Assembly (NCBI GenBank): GCA_902497035.1
Contig: CABVDL010000066.1
Location: forward strand, 1-14,503
Length of the DNA stretch: 14,503 nt
From: an uncultured Prevotella sp.
Lineage (GTDB): Bacteria; Bacteroidota; Bacteroidia; Bacteroidales; Bacteroidaceae
Direction of reading: 5' to 3'
The notes beneath the pieces were generated by a model. That model worked only from the letters and a program-made list of their open reading frames with translations. It had not been told where the DNA came from and made no database searches. The position numbers and the translations under genes were made by a program. Positions 6,226-13,178 of this stretch are shown piece after piece (the stretch's first letter is position 1; every line of letters starts with the position of its first letter).

Positions 6226-8268
6226 TTACCAGAGCTGCAGTCTCTCGCTCTTGGGGATAAACATCTTGTCGCCCGGCTTCACGTTGAAAGCCTCATACCA
6301 GGCGTCAACATGCGGCAGTGCGCCGTTGACGCGCCACTCGCCAAGCGCATGCGGGTCACGCTTCACGCGGTTGCGTATCTCCTGCTCGGTGATGTTTTGT
6401 CCCCACACGCCGGCATAGGCGATGAAGAAGCGCTGCGCTGGGGTGAAGCCATTGAGCGTTTTCAAGGGCTTGGCTGCCGTAGCGTTCTTAAAGGCATTGA
6501 AAGAAACCTGCAGGCCTCCGTGGTCGGCGAGGTTCTCACCCAACGTGAACTTGCCGTTGGCATGCAGTCCGGGCAGCACCTCGATGCTGTCGAAGAAGTC
6601 GCTGTAGAGCTTGGCGCGCTGCTCGAAACCCTTTGCATCGGCAGCCGTCCACCAGTCGTGCAAGTTGCCGTCGGCGTCATACTGACGGCCCTGGTCGTCG
6701 AATCCGTGGGTCATCTCATGGCCGATGACCACGCCGATGGCTCCATAGTTGAACGCCGCATCAGCCTTGGGGTCGAAGAAAGGACGCTGCAGGATGCCGG
6801 CGGGGAAGCAAATCTCATTGGTCGTGGGGTTGTAATAAGCATTGACGGTCTGCGGCGTCATGTACCATTCGTCCTTATCGACGGGCTTTCCGGCCTTGTC
6901 GGCAATCATCTTGTCAACGGCAAAGACACGCGTGGCGAGGACATTCTCAAAGAAGCTCTTGCTCGGGTCGATGACCAGTTTGCCGTAGTCGGTCCACTTG
7001 TTGGGATAGCCTACCTTGACATAGAACTTGTCGAGCTTCTTGTGGGCATTTCTCTTCGTGGAGTCACTCATCCACGTCTGGGCATCAATGCGCTGCCCGA
7101 GGCTCACCTGAAGGTTGTGTACGAGTTCCTCCATCATCTTCTTGCTTGATTCGGGGAAATAGCGGTCGCAGTACATTTTGCCCAATGCCTCACCCATGGC
7201 GCTCTCCACCTGGCTGGTGGCACGCTTCCACAAGGGGAACTCCTCCTTGCGGCCCGACATGGTCTTTCCGAAGAAATCGAAGTTGGCCTGGCGTATCTCG
7301 TCGGTGAGATATGACGCAGAGCTCGAGATGATGTCCCACTCCATGATGGCCCGCAGCTCGTCAGCGCCCTGCAGGGGGAGCAGACTGTTGTAGGCTGCGA
7401 AGAATGCAGGCTGCCCCACATTCATCTCCTGGATATAGTCAGGCTTTATGCCCTCGGCCTTGGCCATCATTGCCAGGGGAATATTAGGATAGTCGGTCTC
7501 AAACTCCTTCAGGCTCATCTTGTTGTAGTTGGCCTGCGGGTCACGCAGCTCAACGTTGCTCTTTGAGGCCAAGGCCAGCTCTGTCTCGAAACGGAATACC
7601 AGGTCGGCTTTCTGCCGCGCGCTGGCCTCGCTGAAGCCATAGAGCGTGAACATCCTGACGAGATGCTTGCGGAAGGCATCGCGAATGGCGACAGTCGCCG
7701 AGTCGCTGTTGAGGTACCAGTCTTTCTGACCGAGCGTCAGCCCACCCTGCCCAAGGGTAAGGATGTTGCGCGTGACATTCTTGTCGTCGGCGCCGAAAAA
7801 GGCGCCATAAGGCACGCCAATGCCGAGTTTGGCGTAGCGCAACTGTATGGCGCGCAGGTCGTCAACGCTTTTGGCTGCCTCCATCGCGTCGAGAAAAGGC
7901 TTTACGGGAGCCAGTCCCTCCCTGTTGCGGCGCTGCTGGTCCATTGCCAACTTATAGAAATCGCTGAGCTTGCGCTCTGTGGTTCCCTCTTTATACTGCT
8001 TCTTCTCCAAGCTGGTAAGAATGGAATTAACCTGCTTGTTGACGTTCTCCGCCAGCATGTCAAAGCTGCCATAACGGCTGTAAGCGGCCGGCAGGGGGTG
8101 CAGCTTCTGCCAGCCACCCGTTGCGAACTGATAGAAATCGTCGGCCGGACGGACGGTCTTGTCAAGATTGGTGAGGTCGAGGCCCGACTTGTTTTGTGCC
8201 TCAACACCTGTCGTTGATGCGGCAAAGAGCATCAACATCATCGGTAATATCTGTTTCATTTTGAACAT
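6226..8268 (-). CDS. pepO: M13 family zinc endopeptidase (PepO/neprilysin-like), exported
   Basis: 680 residues with an N-terminal signal peptide (hydrophobic 8-19, cleavage probably after VEA, about residue 24), so it should act in the periplasm. An alternative start at Met4 (8259) would shorten it by three residues without changing the signal. The N-terminal M13 domain spans about 28-420 and the catalytic domain 470-680. Motifs: NAYY at 476-479 (substrate binding), HEMTH at 517-521 (zinc ligands His517 and His521, catalytic Glu518) and ENLAD with third zinc ligand Glu578 and Asp582. The chain ends in LQLW; the usual Cys near the terminus of the CxxW ending is replaced by Leu, as may be tolerated in bacterial members. 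The family cleaves oligopeptides and short proteins on the amino side of hydrophobic residues. It starts 34 nt after the ABC-F gene, and no promoter is visible in between. Confidence 0.95.
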   Translation of the reverse strand: MFKMKQILPMMLMLFAASTTGVEAQNKSGLDLTNLDKTVRPADDFYQFATGGWQKLHPLPAAYSRYGSFDMLAENVNKQVNSILTSLEKKQYKEGTTERKLSDFYKLAMDQQRRNREGLAPVKPFLDAMEAAKSVDDLRAIQLRYAKLGIGVPYGAFFGADDKNVTRNILTLGQGGLTLGQKDWYLNSDSATVAIRDAFRKHLVRMFTLYGFSEASARQKADLVFRFETELALASKSNVELRDPQANYNKMSLKEFETDYPNIPLAMMAKAEGIKPDYIQEMNVGQPAFFAAYNSLLPLQGADELRAIMEWDIISSSASYLTDEIRQANFDFFGKTMSGRKEEFPLWKRATSQVESAMGEALGKMYCDRYFPESSKKMMEELVHNLQVSLGQRIDAQTWMSDSTKRNAHKKLDKFYVKVGYPNKWTDYGKLVIDPSKSFFENVLATRVFAVDKMIADKAGKPVDKDEWYMTPQTVNAYYNPTTNEICFPAGILQRPFFDPKADAAFNYGAIGVVIGHEMTHGFDDQGRQYDADGNLHDWWTAADAKGFEQRAKLYSDFFDSIEVLPGLHANGKFTLGENLADHGGLQVSFNAFKNATAAKPLKTLNGFTPAQRFFIAYAGVWGQNITEQEIRNRVKRDPHALGEWRVNGALPHVDAWYEAFNVKPGDKMFIPKSERLQLW

Positions 8269-8302
8269 AACTACTGTTGAAAAGTGAATAATTATCTATT
8301 GA

Positions 8303-10270
8303 TTACTGCAATTTCTCTACTCGTTCCGACAGTTCGAGCCACCGGTCATTCTCCTTGTCGAGGGCTTGCTTGGTTGTCGTGTATTCATTGACGAGCGCCA
8401 TGTTAGAGGCGTTCTTCGGGTCCATGAGGAGCGCGTCAAGTTCCTTGAGTCTTGCCTCCATACGGGCAATCTTGCCCTCACAGTCCTCTACGGCTCGCTG
8501 GGCCTTACGGAGCCGCCTCTGCTTTTCCTTATGCTCCTGCCAGCTCTCTTTGTTTTCCGACTGGGCTACGGCCTGCTGGCGTGGCTCTTTCTCGGCCATC
8601 TGAGCAGCGAGCTCAGACTTCCGGGCTGGAGACGGCTGCTCACCGACGGCCTCGCCGATGGTCTCGGCCTTGTGGGCCCGCAGGTAGTCGTAGATGCCGC
8701 CGATATGCTCACGCACCTGCCCTCCACCGAACTCATAGACCTTAGACACCAGCCCGTCGAGGAACTCACGGTCGTGGCTGACGATGATAGCCGTGCCGTC
8801 GAAGGCCTTGATGGCCTCTTTCAGCACTTCCTTCGAGGGGATGTCGAGGTGGTTGGTAGGCTCGTCGAGGATAAGGAGGTTGACAGGCGACAGCAGCAGA
8901 CGAATCATAGCCAGACGCGAGCGCTCGCCGCCGGATAGCACCCTCACCTTTTTCTCACTGGTCTCTCCACCGAACATGAAGGCGCCCAGGAGGTCGTTTA
9001 TCCTCAGGCGCATGTCGCCGGTCGCCACCTCGTCGATAGTATCGTAGATGCTGATGGACTCGTCGAGCATCTGAGCCTGGTTCTGCGCAAAGTAGCCTAT
9101 CTGCACGTTGTGGCCAATCTTCAGCTTTCCCGTAAAGGGAATTTCGCCCATGATGCACTTGACGAGCGTTGATTTTCCCTCGCCGTTCTTTCCCACGAAT
9201 GCCACCTTCTCGCCGCGGCGGATGGTCAGGTTGACGTGGTCGAAGATGGTGTGAGCGCCATAGTCCTTGCGCACATCCTCGCAGATGACGGGGAAATCGC
9301 CACTGCGCAGGCAGGGAGGAAACTTCAGGTGCATCACCTTGTTGTCCATCTCGTCCACCTCGATGGGTACTATCTTCTCCAGCTGGCGGATGCGCTGCTG
9401 CACCTGCACGGCCTTGGTAGCCTGGTAGCGGAACCGCTCGATAAAGGCCTTTGTGTCGGCAATCTCCTTCTGCTGGTTCTGCCAGGCGCGCAGCTGCTGC
9501 TCACGGCGCTCCCTGCGCAGCACCAGATACTCGTCGTACTTCACCCTATAGTCCTCGATGTGGCTGCATGTGATTTCTATCGTGCGGTTGGTAATGTTGT
9601 TGATAAACGCGCGGTCGTGGCTGACCAGCACGAGCGCGGCGCTGCTGTTCTGGATGAATTGCTCCAGCCACTGTATCGACTCTATGTCGAGATGGTTGGT
9701 AGGCTCGTCAAGCAAAAGGACGTCAGGATGCCGGAGCAATATCTTGGCAAGTTCAATGCGCATGCGCCATCCGCCCGAGAACTCGCGTGTGGGACGGTTG
9801 AAATCGGTACGCTCAAAGCCAAGGCCTACCAGCGTGCGCTCCATCTCCGCCTCGTAATTGTCGCCGCCCATCATCTGGAAGCGCTCATGCTCTTGCGTAA
9901 AACTGTCAACGAGCCTCATGTAGCTGTCGCTCTCATAGTCGGTGCGGTCGGCCATTTCCTGCTCCATCCTGCGCAGCTTCTCAGCCATGGCAGTATGGTC
10001 GGAGAACGCTTTCCGCGTCTCCTCAAGCACGGTGGTATCGTCTGAAATCCTCATCACCTGGGGCAGATAGCCTATGGTGCAGCCGTTTGGCACGCTGACG
10101 GTACCCGACGTGGGTTTCTGAAGGCCACACAATATCTTCAGCATCGTCGATTTGCCCGCACCGTTCTTTCCCACCAAGGCAATGCGGTCGTGGTCGTTGA
10201 CCACAAAGCTCACGTCGTGGAAAAGGGGCTTCACGCCAAACTCCACCTTAAGGTTCTCTACTGAAATCAT
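8303..10270 (-). CDS. ABC-F family ATPase (Uup/YdiF-like translation factor)
   Basis: 655 residues with two ABC ATPase domains and no membrane segments. Domain 1: Walker A GKNGAGKST (34-42), signature FSGG (164-167), Walker B/D-loop LLLDEPTNHLD (catalytic Glu189). Domain 2: Walker A GKNGEGKST (360-368), signature LSGG (445-448), LILDEPTNHLD (Glu470). The linker at about 235-310 is rich in Arg and Gln, and the C-terminal 100 residues are charged and likely coiled coil, as in Uup. ABC-F proteins bind near the ribosomal E site and rescue or regulate elongating ribosomes; some give antibiotic protection. The housekeeping neighbourhood (just downstream of infC-rpmI-rplT) argues for a general factor rather than a resistance gene. 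It is the first gene after a promoter at 10290-10325, with a leader of only about 13 nt. Confidence 0.93.
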   Translation of the reverse strand: MISVENLKVEFGVKPLFHDVSFVVNDHDRIALVGKNGAGKSTMLKILCGLQKPTSGTVSVPNGCTIGYLPQVMRISDDTTVLEETRKAFSDHTAMAEKLRRMEQEMADRTDYESDSYMRLVDSFTQEHERFQMMGGDNYEAEMERTLVGLGFERTDFNRPTREFSGGWRMRIELAKILLRHPDVLLLDEPTNHLDIESIQWLEQFIQNSSAALVLVSHDRAFINNITNRTIEITCSHIEDYRVKYDEYLVLRRERREQQLRAWQNQQKEIADTKAFIERFRYQATKAVQVQQRIRQLEKIVPIEVDEMDNKVMHLKFPPCLRSGDFPVICEDVRKDYGAHTIFDHVNLTIRRGEKVAFVGKNGEGKSTLVKCIMGEIPFTGKLKIGHNVQIGYFAQNQAQMLDESISIYDTIDEVATGDMRLRINDLLGAFMFGGETSEKKVRVLSGGERSRLAMIRLLLSPVNLLILDEPTNHLDIPSKEVLKEAIKAFDGTAIIVSHDREFLDGLVSKVYEFGGGQVREHIGGIYDYLRAHKAETIGEAVGEQPSPARKSELAAQMAEKEPRQQAVAQSENKESWQEHKEKQRRLRKAQRAVEDCEGKIARMEARLKELDALLMDPKNASNMALVNEYTTTKQALDKENDRWLELSERVEKLQ

Positions 10271-10289
10271 GCTTTATCTTTTTAGACTG

Positions 10290-10325
10290 CAAAGTTACGA
10301 AATAAAAAAAAGGATTAATCAAAAA
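10290..10325 (-). promoter_or_regulatory. Promoter of the ABC-F operon
   Basis: On the minus strand TAACTTTG (10290-10297) matches TAnnTTTG, preceded by TTTTTG (10320-10325) as a -33 element with a slightly long 22-nt spacer. Transcription should begin near 10284, just 13 or so nt before the ATG at 10270. The 92 bp between this promoter and the rplT terminator hold a short CCGC/GCGG hairpin and nothing else I can name. Confidence 0.6.
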
Positions 10326-10417
10326 CCTAAAAGAAATACCATCAGAACCGCCTTGCGGCCCGCGCGTTTTTTACAATAGCGCTTCACCGGCAAAAAAACT
10401 CACAATTGGCCATGGAC

Positions 10418-10453
10418 AAAAAAGGCCAACCCTGAATGACTACAGGATTGGCC
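10418..10453 (-). terminator. Intrinsic terminator of the infC-rpmI-rplT operon
   Basis: Read leftward, GGCCAATCCTG and CAGGGTTGGCC (10443-10453 and 10424-10434) form an 11-bp stem with a single G-U pair and an 8-nt loop, followed by six T (10418-10423). The G-U pair would be an A-C mismatch on the other strand, so the structure is built for leftward transcripts. It starts 24 bp after the rplT stop codon. Confidence 0.9.
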
Positions 10454-10476
10454 CTCTTTATAAAAATCTGATGTAA

Positions 10477-10821
10477 TTACTTCACCTTGTCAACGATTGC
10501 CTTGAAAGCCTCGGGATTGTTCATGGCGAGGTCGGCAAGCACCTTGCGGTTGATTTCGATGCCTGCTTTGTGCAGGGCACCCATCAGCTGGCTGTAGCTC
10601 AGGTCCTCAAGACGGGCAGCAGCATTGATACGCTGAATCCACAGCGCGCGGAAGTTGCGCTTCTTGGTGCGGCGGTCACGGTAAGCATAGGTAAGACCCT
10701 TCTCGTAGGTGTTCTTGGCAACAGTCCATACATTCTTGCGGGCACCGTAGTAACCCTTGGTCTTCTTCAGTATTCTGGTTCTCTTGGCTTTGGAAGCCAC
10801 GTGATTTACTGATCTTGGCAT
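10477..10821 (-). CDS. rplT: 50S ribosomal protein L20
   Basis: 114 residues, very close to the usual 115-118. The start MPRSVNHVASKAKRTRILKKT and the block GYYGARKNVW..A are standard L20, as is the globular C-terminal half with LSYSQLMGALHKAGIEINRKVLA. L20 binds 23S rRNA early in large-subunit assembly. In other phyla it represses its own operon through a pseudoknot in the infC-rpmI region; nothing clearly equivalent is seen here. It is the last gene of infC-rpmI-rplT, 40 nt after rpmI and followed by a good terminator. Confidence 0.98.
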   Translation of the reverse strand: MPRSVNHVASKAKRTRILKKTKGYYGARKNVWTVAKNTYEKGLTYAYRDRRTKKRNFRALWIQRINAAARLEDLSYSQLMGALHKAGIEINRKVLADLAMNNPEAFKAIVDKVK

Positions 10822-10861
10822 AATTTTTCTTTTTAAACGATTTGACTAAGTTGATTGATGA

Positions 10862-11059
10862 TTAACGGAGGCAGAGCAGGTCGCGGACTTGCTTGAGGTT
10901 GGTGCGGTCAACGATGGCCTGGTGAACCAGGTTACGCTTCTGCTTCTTGGTCTTCTTAGTCAGAATGTGACTGTGGTAAGCATGATGACGCTTAATCTTA
11001 CCTGTACCGGTGAACGTAAATCTCTTCTTTGCACCGGAGTTTGTCTTTACTTTTGGCAT
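10862..11059 (-). CDS. rpmI: 50S ribosomal protein L35
   Basis: 65 residues, full length. MPKVKTNSGAKKRF at the start, KIKRHHAYHSHILTKKT in the middle and the basic tail KQKRNLVHQAIV are diagnostic for L35. It lies in the conserved order infC-rpmI-rplT with 72 nt to infC. That 72-nt spacer contains a possible small stem (TACC-GCCA-GGTA inside GTGG..CCAC on the minus strand), which could be a translational control site, but this is weak. Its leader is AT-rich without a Shine-Dalgarno sequence. Confidence 0.98.
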   Translation of the reverse strand: MPKVKTNSGAKKRFTFTGTGKIKRHHAYHSHILTKKTKKQKRNLVHQAIVDRTNLKQVRDLLCLR

Positions 11060-11131
11060 TTTTTTTAATGATTAATTTGTTTATATAAAAGGTGGCAACG
11101 CATATACCTGGCGGTACCACGCAGTTTGCTT

Positions 11132-11815
11132 TTATTGTTGGGCGTCCTTGAGCTTCATCAGGGCCTCGGCGCCTTTGGCGTTGCCCATAAGGCTCTTTTT
11201 GTCGGCCTCCTCGGCCTTGCGCGCCTTTTCCTCTTCCTTTGCCTTGGCCTCGGCAGCCAGGCGGTCACGCTTTTGCTGGCTCTGCTTGGCCACGCCTGCC
11301 TTCTTGGGAGCGAGGAAGAGAAACATCTTCTTGCCCTCGAGCTTGGGCATCTGCTCCACCTTGGCATATTCCTCGAGGTCGTTGGCAAAACGCAGCAGCA
11401 GCACCTCGCCCTGCTCCTTGAACAGAATGGAGCGGCCGCGGAAGAACACGTAGGCCCTCACCTTGTTGCCCTCCTGCAGGAACTCCTGGGCATGCTTGAG
11501 CTTAAACTGGTAGTCGTGGTCGTCGGTCTGAGGCCCGAAGCGAATCTCCTTCACCTCCACCTTAACCTGCTTCTGCTTCATCTCCTTCTGCCGTTTCTTC
11601 TGCTGGTAGATGAATTTGCTATAGTCGATGATGCGGCATACGGGCGGCTCCGCATTGGGAGAAATCTCCACCAGGTCAAGGTTTTGCTGGCGAGCCAAGT
11701 CCAACGCACGGCGCGTTGGCATCACCTCGGTACCGCCGTCACCCACCACTCGAACTTCCCGGGCATGGATCTGACCATTGACACGGTACTGATTCTTCAA
11801 ATTGTCGTTCTTCAT
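11132..11815 (-). CDS. infC: Translation initiation factor IF-3
   Basis: 227 residues from the ATG at 11815; an in-frame TTG directly before it (11818) is possible but unnecessary. The IF3-N domain spans about 9-78 (YRVNGQIHAREVRVV, then LDLVEISPNAEPPVCRIIDY) and IF3-C about 84-172 (KEIRFGPQTDDHDYQFKLKH, VFFRGR). The last 55 residues (173-227) are a Lys/Ala/Glu-rich, probably disordered or helical tail beyond the usual length of about 175-180. Extended tails are known among Bacteroidota. IF-3 binds the 30S subunit and checks the start codon. The AUU autocontrol start known from enterobacteria is absent here. infC leads the operon, with its own promoter about 60 nt upstream; thrS is not adjacent. 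Confidence 0.97.
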   Translation of the reverse strand: MKNDNLKNQYRVNGQIHAREVRVVGDGGTEVMPTRRALDLARQQNLDLVEISPNAEPPVCRIIDYSKFIYQQKKRQKEMKQKQVKVEVKEIRFGPQTDDHDYQFKLKHAQEFLQEGNKVRAYVFFRGRSILFKEQGEVLLLRFANDLEEYAKVEQMPKLEGKKMFLFLAPKKAGVAKQSQQKRDRLAAEAKAKEEEKARKAEEADKKSLMGNAKGAEALMKLKDAQQ

Positions 11816-11876
11816 CAACTATTTTAAAGCTCTATTTTTATTATTGTACAAGGCATAACATACCCATTACAGCCTG

Positions 11877-11907
11877 CAAAATTACAACTTTTTCTGCAAC
11901 CCAACAA
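11877..11907 (-). promoter_or_regulatory. Promoter of infC-rpmI-rplT
   Basis: On the minus strand TAATTTTG (11877-11884) fits TAnnTTTG, and a TTGTTG run (11902-11907) offers a -33 element at a spacing of 17 or 20 nt. Transcription should start near 11871, leaving a leader of about 55 nt. The leader contains a short open frame of eight codons (11867 down to 11841) without an evident role. Confidence 0.65.
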
Positions 11908-12011
11908 CTTTTCACCCACATTTTTCGGCTCGGGGAAGCCCATTTTCCGATATTTCTCGTCATAATGAGATATTTTCAACCTGCATTCATACGAAAGAGA
12001 GGATAATGTCG

Positions 12012-12019
12012 TAACTTTG
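12012..12019 (+). promoter_or_regulatory. -7 promoter element of the small unknown gene
   Basis: TAACTTTG matches TAnnTTTG exactly. The G at 12019 is only 6 nt before the ATG at 12026, so transcription would begin at or next to the start codon. No -33 TTG is seen at the usual distance. It is divergent from the infC promoter, with about 105 bp between them. Confidence 0.5.
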
Positions 12020-12025
12020 CAATAT

Positions 12026-12271
12026 ATGATTTCAAAAGACAGCATTGAGGCGGCATACGCCTTTTTTCACCAGAAGTGGCGCGTCTATAGCCAGTCGCAC
12101 GACGAGCGCCAGAGGGATGACATCGAATATGCCATCGCCGACTATGCGGGCAACATGAACCGGGAATTGTACCGTTGGCTGGCTGGCGGCCGAAAGGATT
12201 TCCTCTTTGCCCACGACAAATTCGAGGCCGACATCAAGACGGCCATCGGCCGCATGGAAAGCCTTGCGTGA
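12026..12271 (+). CDS. Small protein of unknown function, probably leaderless
   Basis: 81 residues from the ATG at 12026. A TTG at 12017 would add three residues but falls inside the -7 element and is rejected. The protein is soluble and helical, with no signal and no cysteines: MISKDSIEAAYAFFHQKW, then a charged block (QSHDERQRDDIEYAIADYA), then NRELYRWLAGGRKDFLF. I recognise no family. Amphipathic spacing and sensible codon use suggest a real gene. It stands alone between the divergent infC promoter and a long noncoding region, and the hairpin at 12301-12328 lies 29 bp after its stop. Confidence 0.75.
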   Translation: MISKDSIEAAYAFFHQKWRVYSQSHDERQRDDIEYAIADYAGNMNRELYRWLAGGRKDFLFAHDKFEADIKTAIGRMESLA

Positions 12272-12294
12272 GAGCTGCCTGACCCTTATATACA

Positions 12295-12484
12295 AGGAAA
12301 GGGCAAATCGCCTCACAGCGCCTTACCCTTATCTTAAATACCTGAATAATCTAATTACCAATAATATTACCTGTTTTACCTGTTAATATTGAAGACCTAA
12401 TGTCTATCAGCTAAACAATCTTAAACCTAACATGTACGAAACTAAAACCTAAACTTTAAGATTATGACGCTTCATAACCTTATC
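12295..12484 (-). ncRNA. Candidate small RNA bounded by promoter and terminator
   Basis: The region has no plausible protein on either strand. Leftward, a consensus promoter (12491-12521) predicts a start near 12484, and a GC-rich hairpin with a T-rich tail (12301-12328) predicts an end near 12295, giving about 190 nt. Inside are further stems: GGTTATGA/TCATAATC around AGCG (12460-12479), AATCTTAAA/TTTAAGATT (12455-12463 with 12417-12425) and AATATTA/TAATATT. The first two share bases and so may be alternatives. AGGT occurs seven times. It could be an unlisted sRNA or a known Bacteroidales class such as the Bacteroidales-1 motif (proposed to be 6S-like and often found near the L20 gene); I cannot match it to a consensus by eye. 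The rest of the 410-bp gap, about 12534-12612, shows nothing I can name. Confidence 0.45.
12301..12328 (-). terminator. Hairpin terminator, better formed for leftward transcripts
   Basis: Arms at 12301-12311 and 12318-12328 around a 6-nt loop. Read leftward, GGGTAAGGCGC pairs with GCGATTTGCCC through eight Watson-Crick and two G-U pairs with one mismatch, followed by TTTCCTT. Read rightward, the same bases leave three mismatches, followed by TTATCTT. It may stop the small gene at 12026-12271 as well, but the strand asymmetry favours a leftward RNA. Confidence 0.6.
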
Positions 12485-12533
12485 CGGCTGCAAAAATAGG
12501 CATAAATATGGCAGCAGCAAAATAATCAGCCGG
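12484..12533. repeat. 7-bp inverted repeat flanking a promoter
   Basis: CCGGCTG (12484-12490) and CAGCCGG (12527-12533) are perfect inverted copies, placed just outside the two boxes of the leftward promoter. The right arm is followed by TTTTT on the + strand. It could be an operator for a dimeric regulator or a loose rightward terminator. Confidence 0.4.
12491..12521 (-). promoter_or_regulatory. Consensus leftward promoter in the noncoding region
   Basis: On the minus strand TTTG (12518-12521), a 19-nt spacer, then TATTTTTG (12491-12498) gives both boxes of the Bacteroidota housekeeping promoter. It is the best-matching promoter in the window, yet no protein gene starts downstream on that strand before the hairpin at 12301-12328. 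Confidence 0.6.
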
Positions 12534-12612
12534 TTTTTAACCACAATTAGTTTAACGGCAAAGCATTCAAACACTTGTTAACCAAATATGTAAAGATTTA
12601 GTTGCAACGCCG

Positions 12613-12640
12613 TTGAGTTCGCAGTTTTTTGCTACCTTTG
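12613..12640 (+). promoter_or_regulatory. Promoter of the MaoC-like gene
   Basis: TTG at 12613-12615, a 17-nt spacer and TACCTTTG at 12633-12640 fit the phylum consensus. Transcription should start near 12646, leaving a 36-nt, A-rich leader before the ATG at 12682. Confidence 0.65.
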
Positions 12641-12681
12641 CAGCGGAATTAGTAAAATAGCAATAAACACAAAAAGAAACT

Positions 12682-13146
12682 ATGGAGAAAACTGTTATCA
12701 ATTCCTATGACGAGTTTGCCACATACATCGGCAAACCGCTCGGCACTTCAGAATGGCTGACCGTTGACCAGGACCGCATCAACGCTTTTGCCGACGCGAC
12801 GCTCGACCACCAGTGGATTCACGTCGACGTGGAGCGCGCTCAAAGGGAGAGTCCCTACAAGAGCACCATCGCCCACGGCTATCTCACGCTCTCGCTCCTG
12901 CCCCACCTCTGGGACGAGATAGTCGAGGTGAACAACCTGAAGATGATGGTCAACTACGGGATGGACAAGATGCGCTTCGGCATTCCCGTCATTACCGGCA
13001 GCCGCATACGCATGAAGGCCTCGCTCTCCAACCTCGAGAACCTGAGGGGGATATGCAAGGCCTACATCGATTTCGTCATTGAGATAGAGGGACAGCGCAA
13101 GCCCGCGCTCAAGGGCGAGGCGCAGTTCCTGTACTATTTCAAGTAA
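12682..13146 (+). CDS. MaoC/NodN-like hot-dog dehydratase (enoyl-CoA hydratase 2 type)
   Basis: 154 residues, the normal size of a single hot-dog MaoC domain. The hydratase block is clear: DATLDHQWIHVDVERA with the catalytic pair Asp42 and His47, then STIAHGYLTLSLLP (61-74) for the hot-dog helix, and NYGMDKMRFGIPV (91-103). This pattern is closest to the NodN-like branch. These enzymes hydrate trans-2-enoyl thioesters to (R)-3-hydroxyacyl forms, in the cytoplasm; the physiological acyl chain here is unknown. It has its own promoter and a short A-rich leader (AAAAAGAAACT before ATG). It stands alone and converges with the DUF5675 gene, leaving 32 bp between stops. Confidence 0.92.
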   Translation: MEKTVINSYDEFATYIGKPLGTSEWLTVDQDRINAFADATLDHQWIHVDVERAQRESPYKSTIAHGYLTLSLLPHLWDEIVEVNNLKMMVNYGMDKMRFGIPVITGSRIRMKASLSNLENLRGICKAYIDFVIEIEGQRKPALKGEAQFLYYFK

Positions 13147-13178
13147 CGGCTCATGCCGGCGCGGCGGCTGCAAGACAT

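Noticed and set aside
5899..7149. Long + strand open frame of 416 codons
   Set aside because: It is antisense to metA and the M13 peptidase gene, both of which have intact catalytic motifs on the other strand.
10340..10375. CCGC/GCGG hairpin followed by GCGCG and six T on the + strand, a possible terminator
   Set aside because: The stem is only four base pairs and is separated from the T-run, and no rightward gene ends nearby.
11841..11867. Eight-codon upstream frame in the infC leader
   Set aside because: It begins only a few bases after the expected transcription start, has no regulatory codon run and no terminator-like alternative structure.
12017..12025. TTG start for the small unknown gene
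   Set aside because: The TTG is the end of the TAACTTTG promoter element, so it is unlikely to be transcribed.
11824..12045. 73-codon minus-strand frame upstream of infC
   Set aside because: It covers the infC promoter and the divergent promoter and resembles no protein; most likely chance.
12464..12499. 11-codon + strand frame, which together with its A-rich leader looks like the start of a lost gene
   Set aside because: There is no + strand promoter before it and no continuing gene remnant in any frame; the leftward RNA explains the region better.
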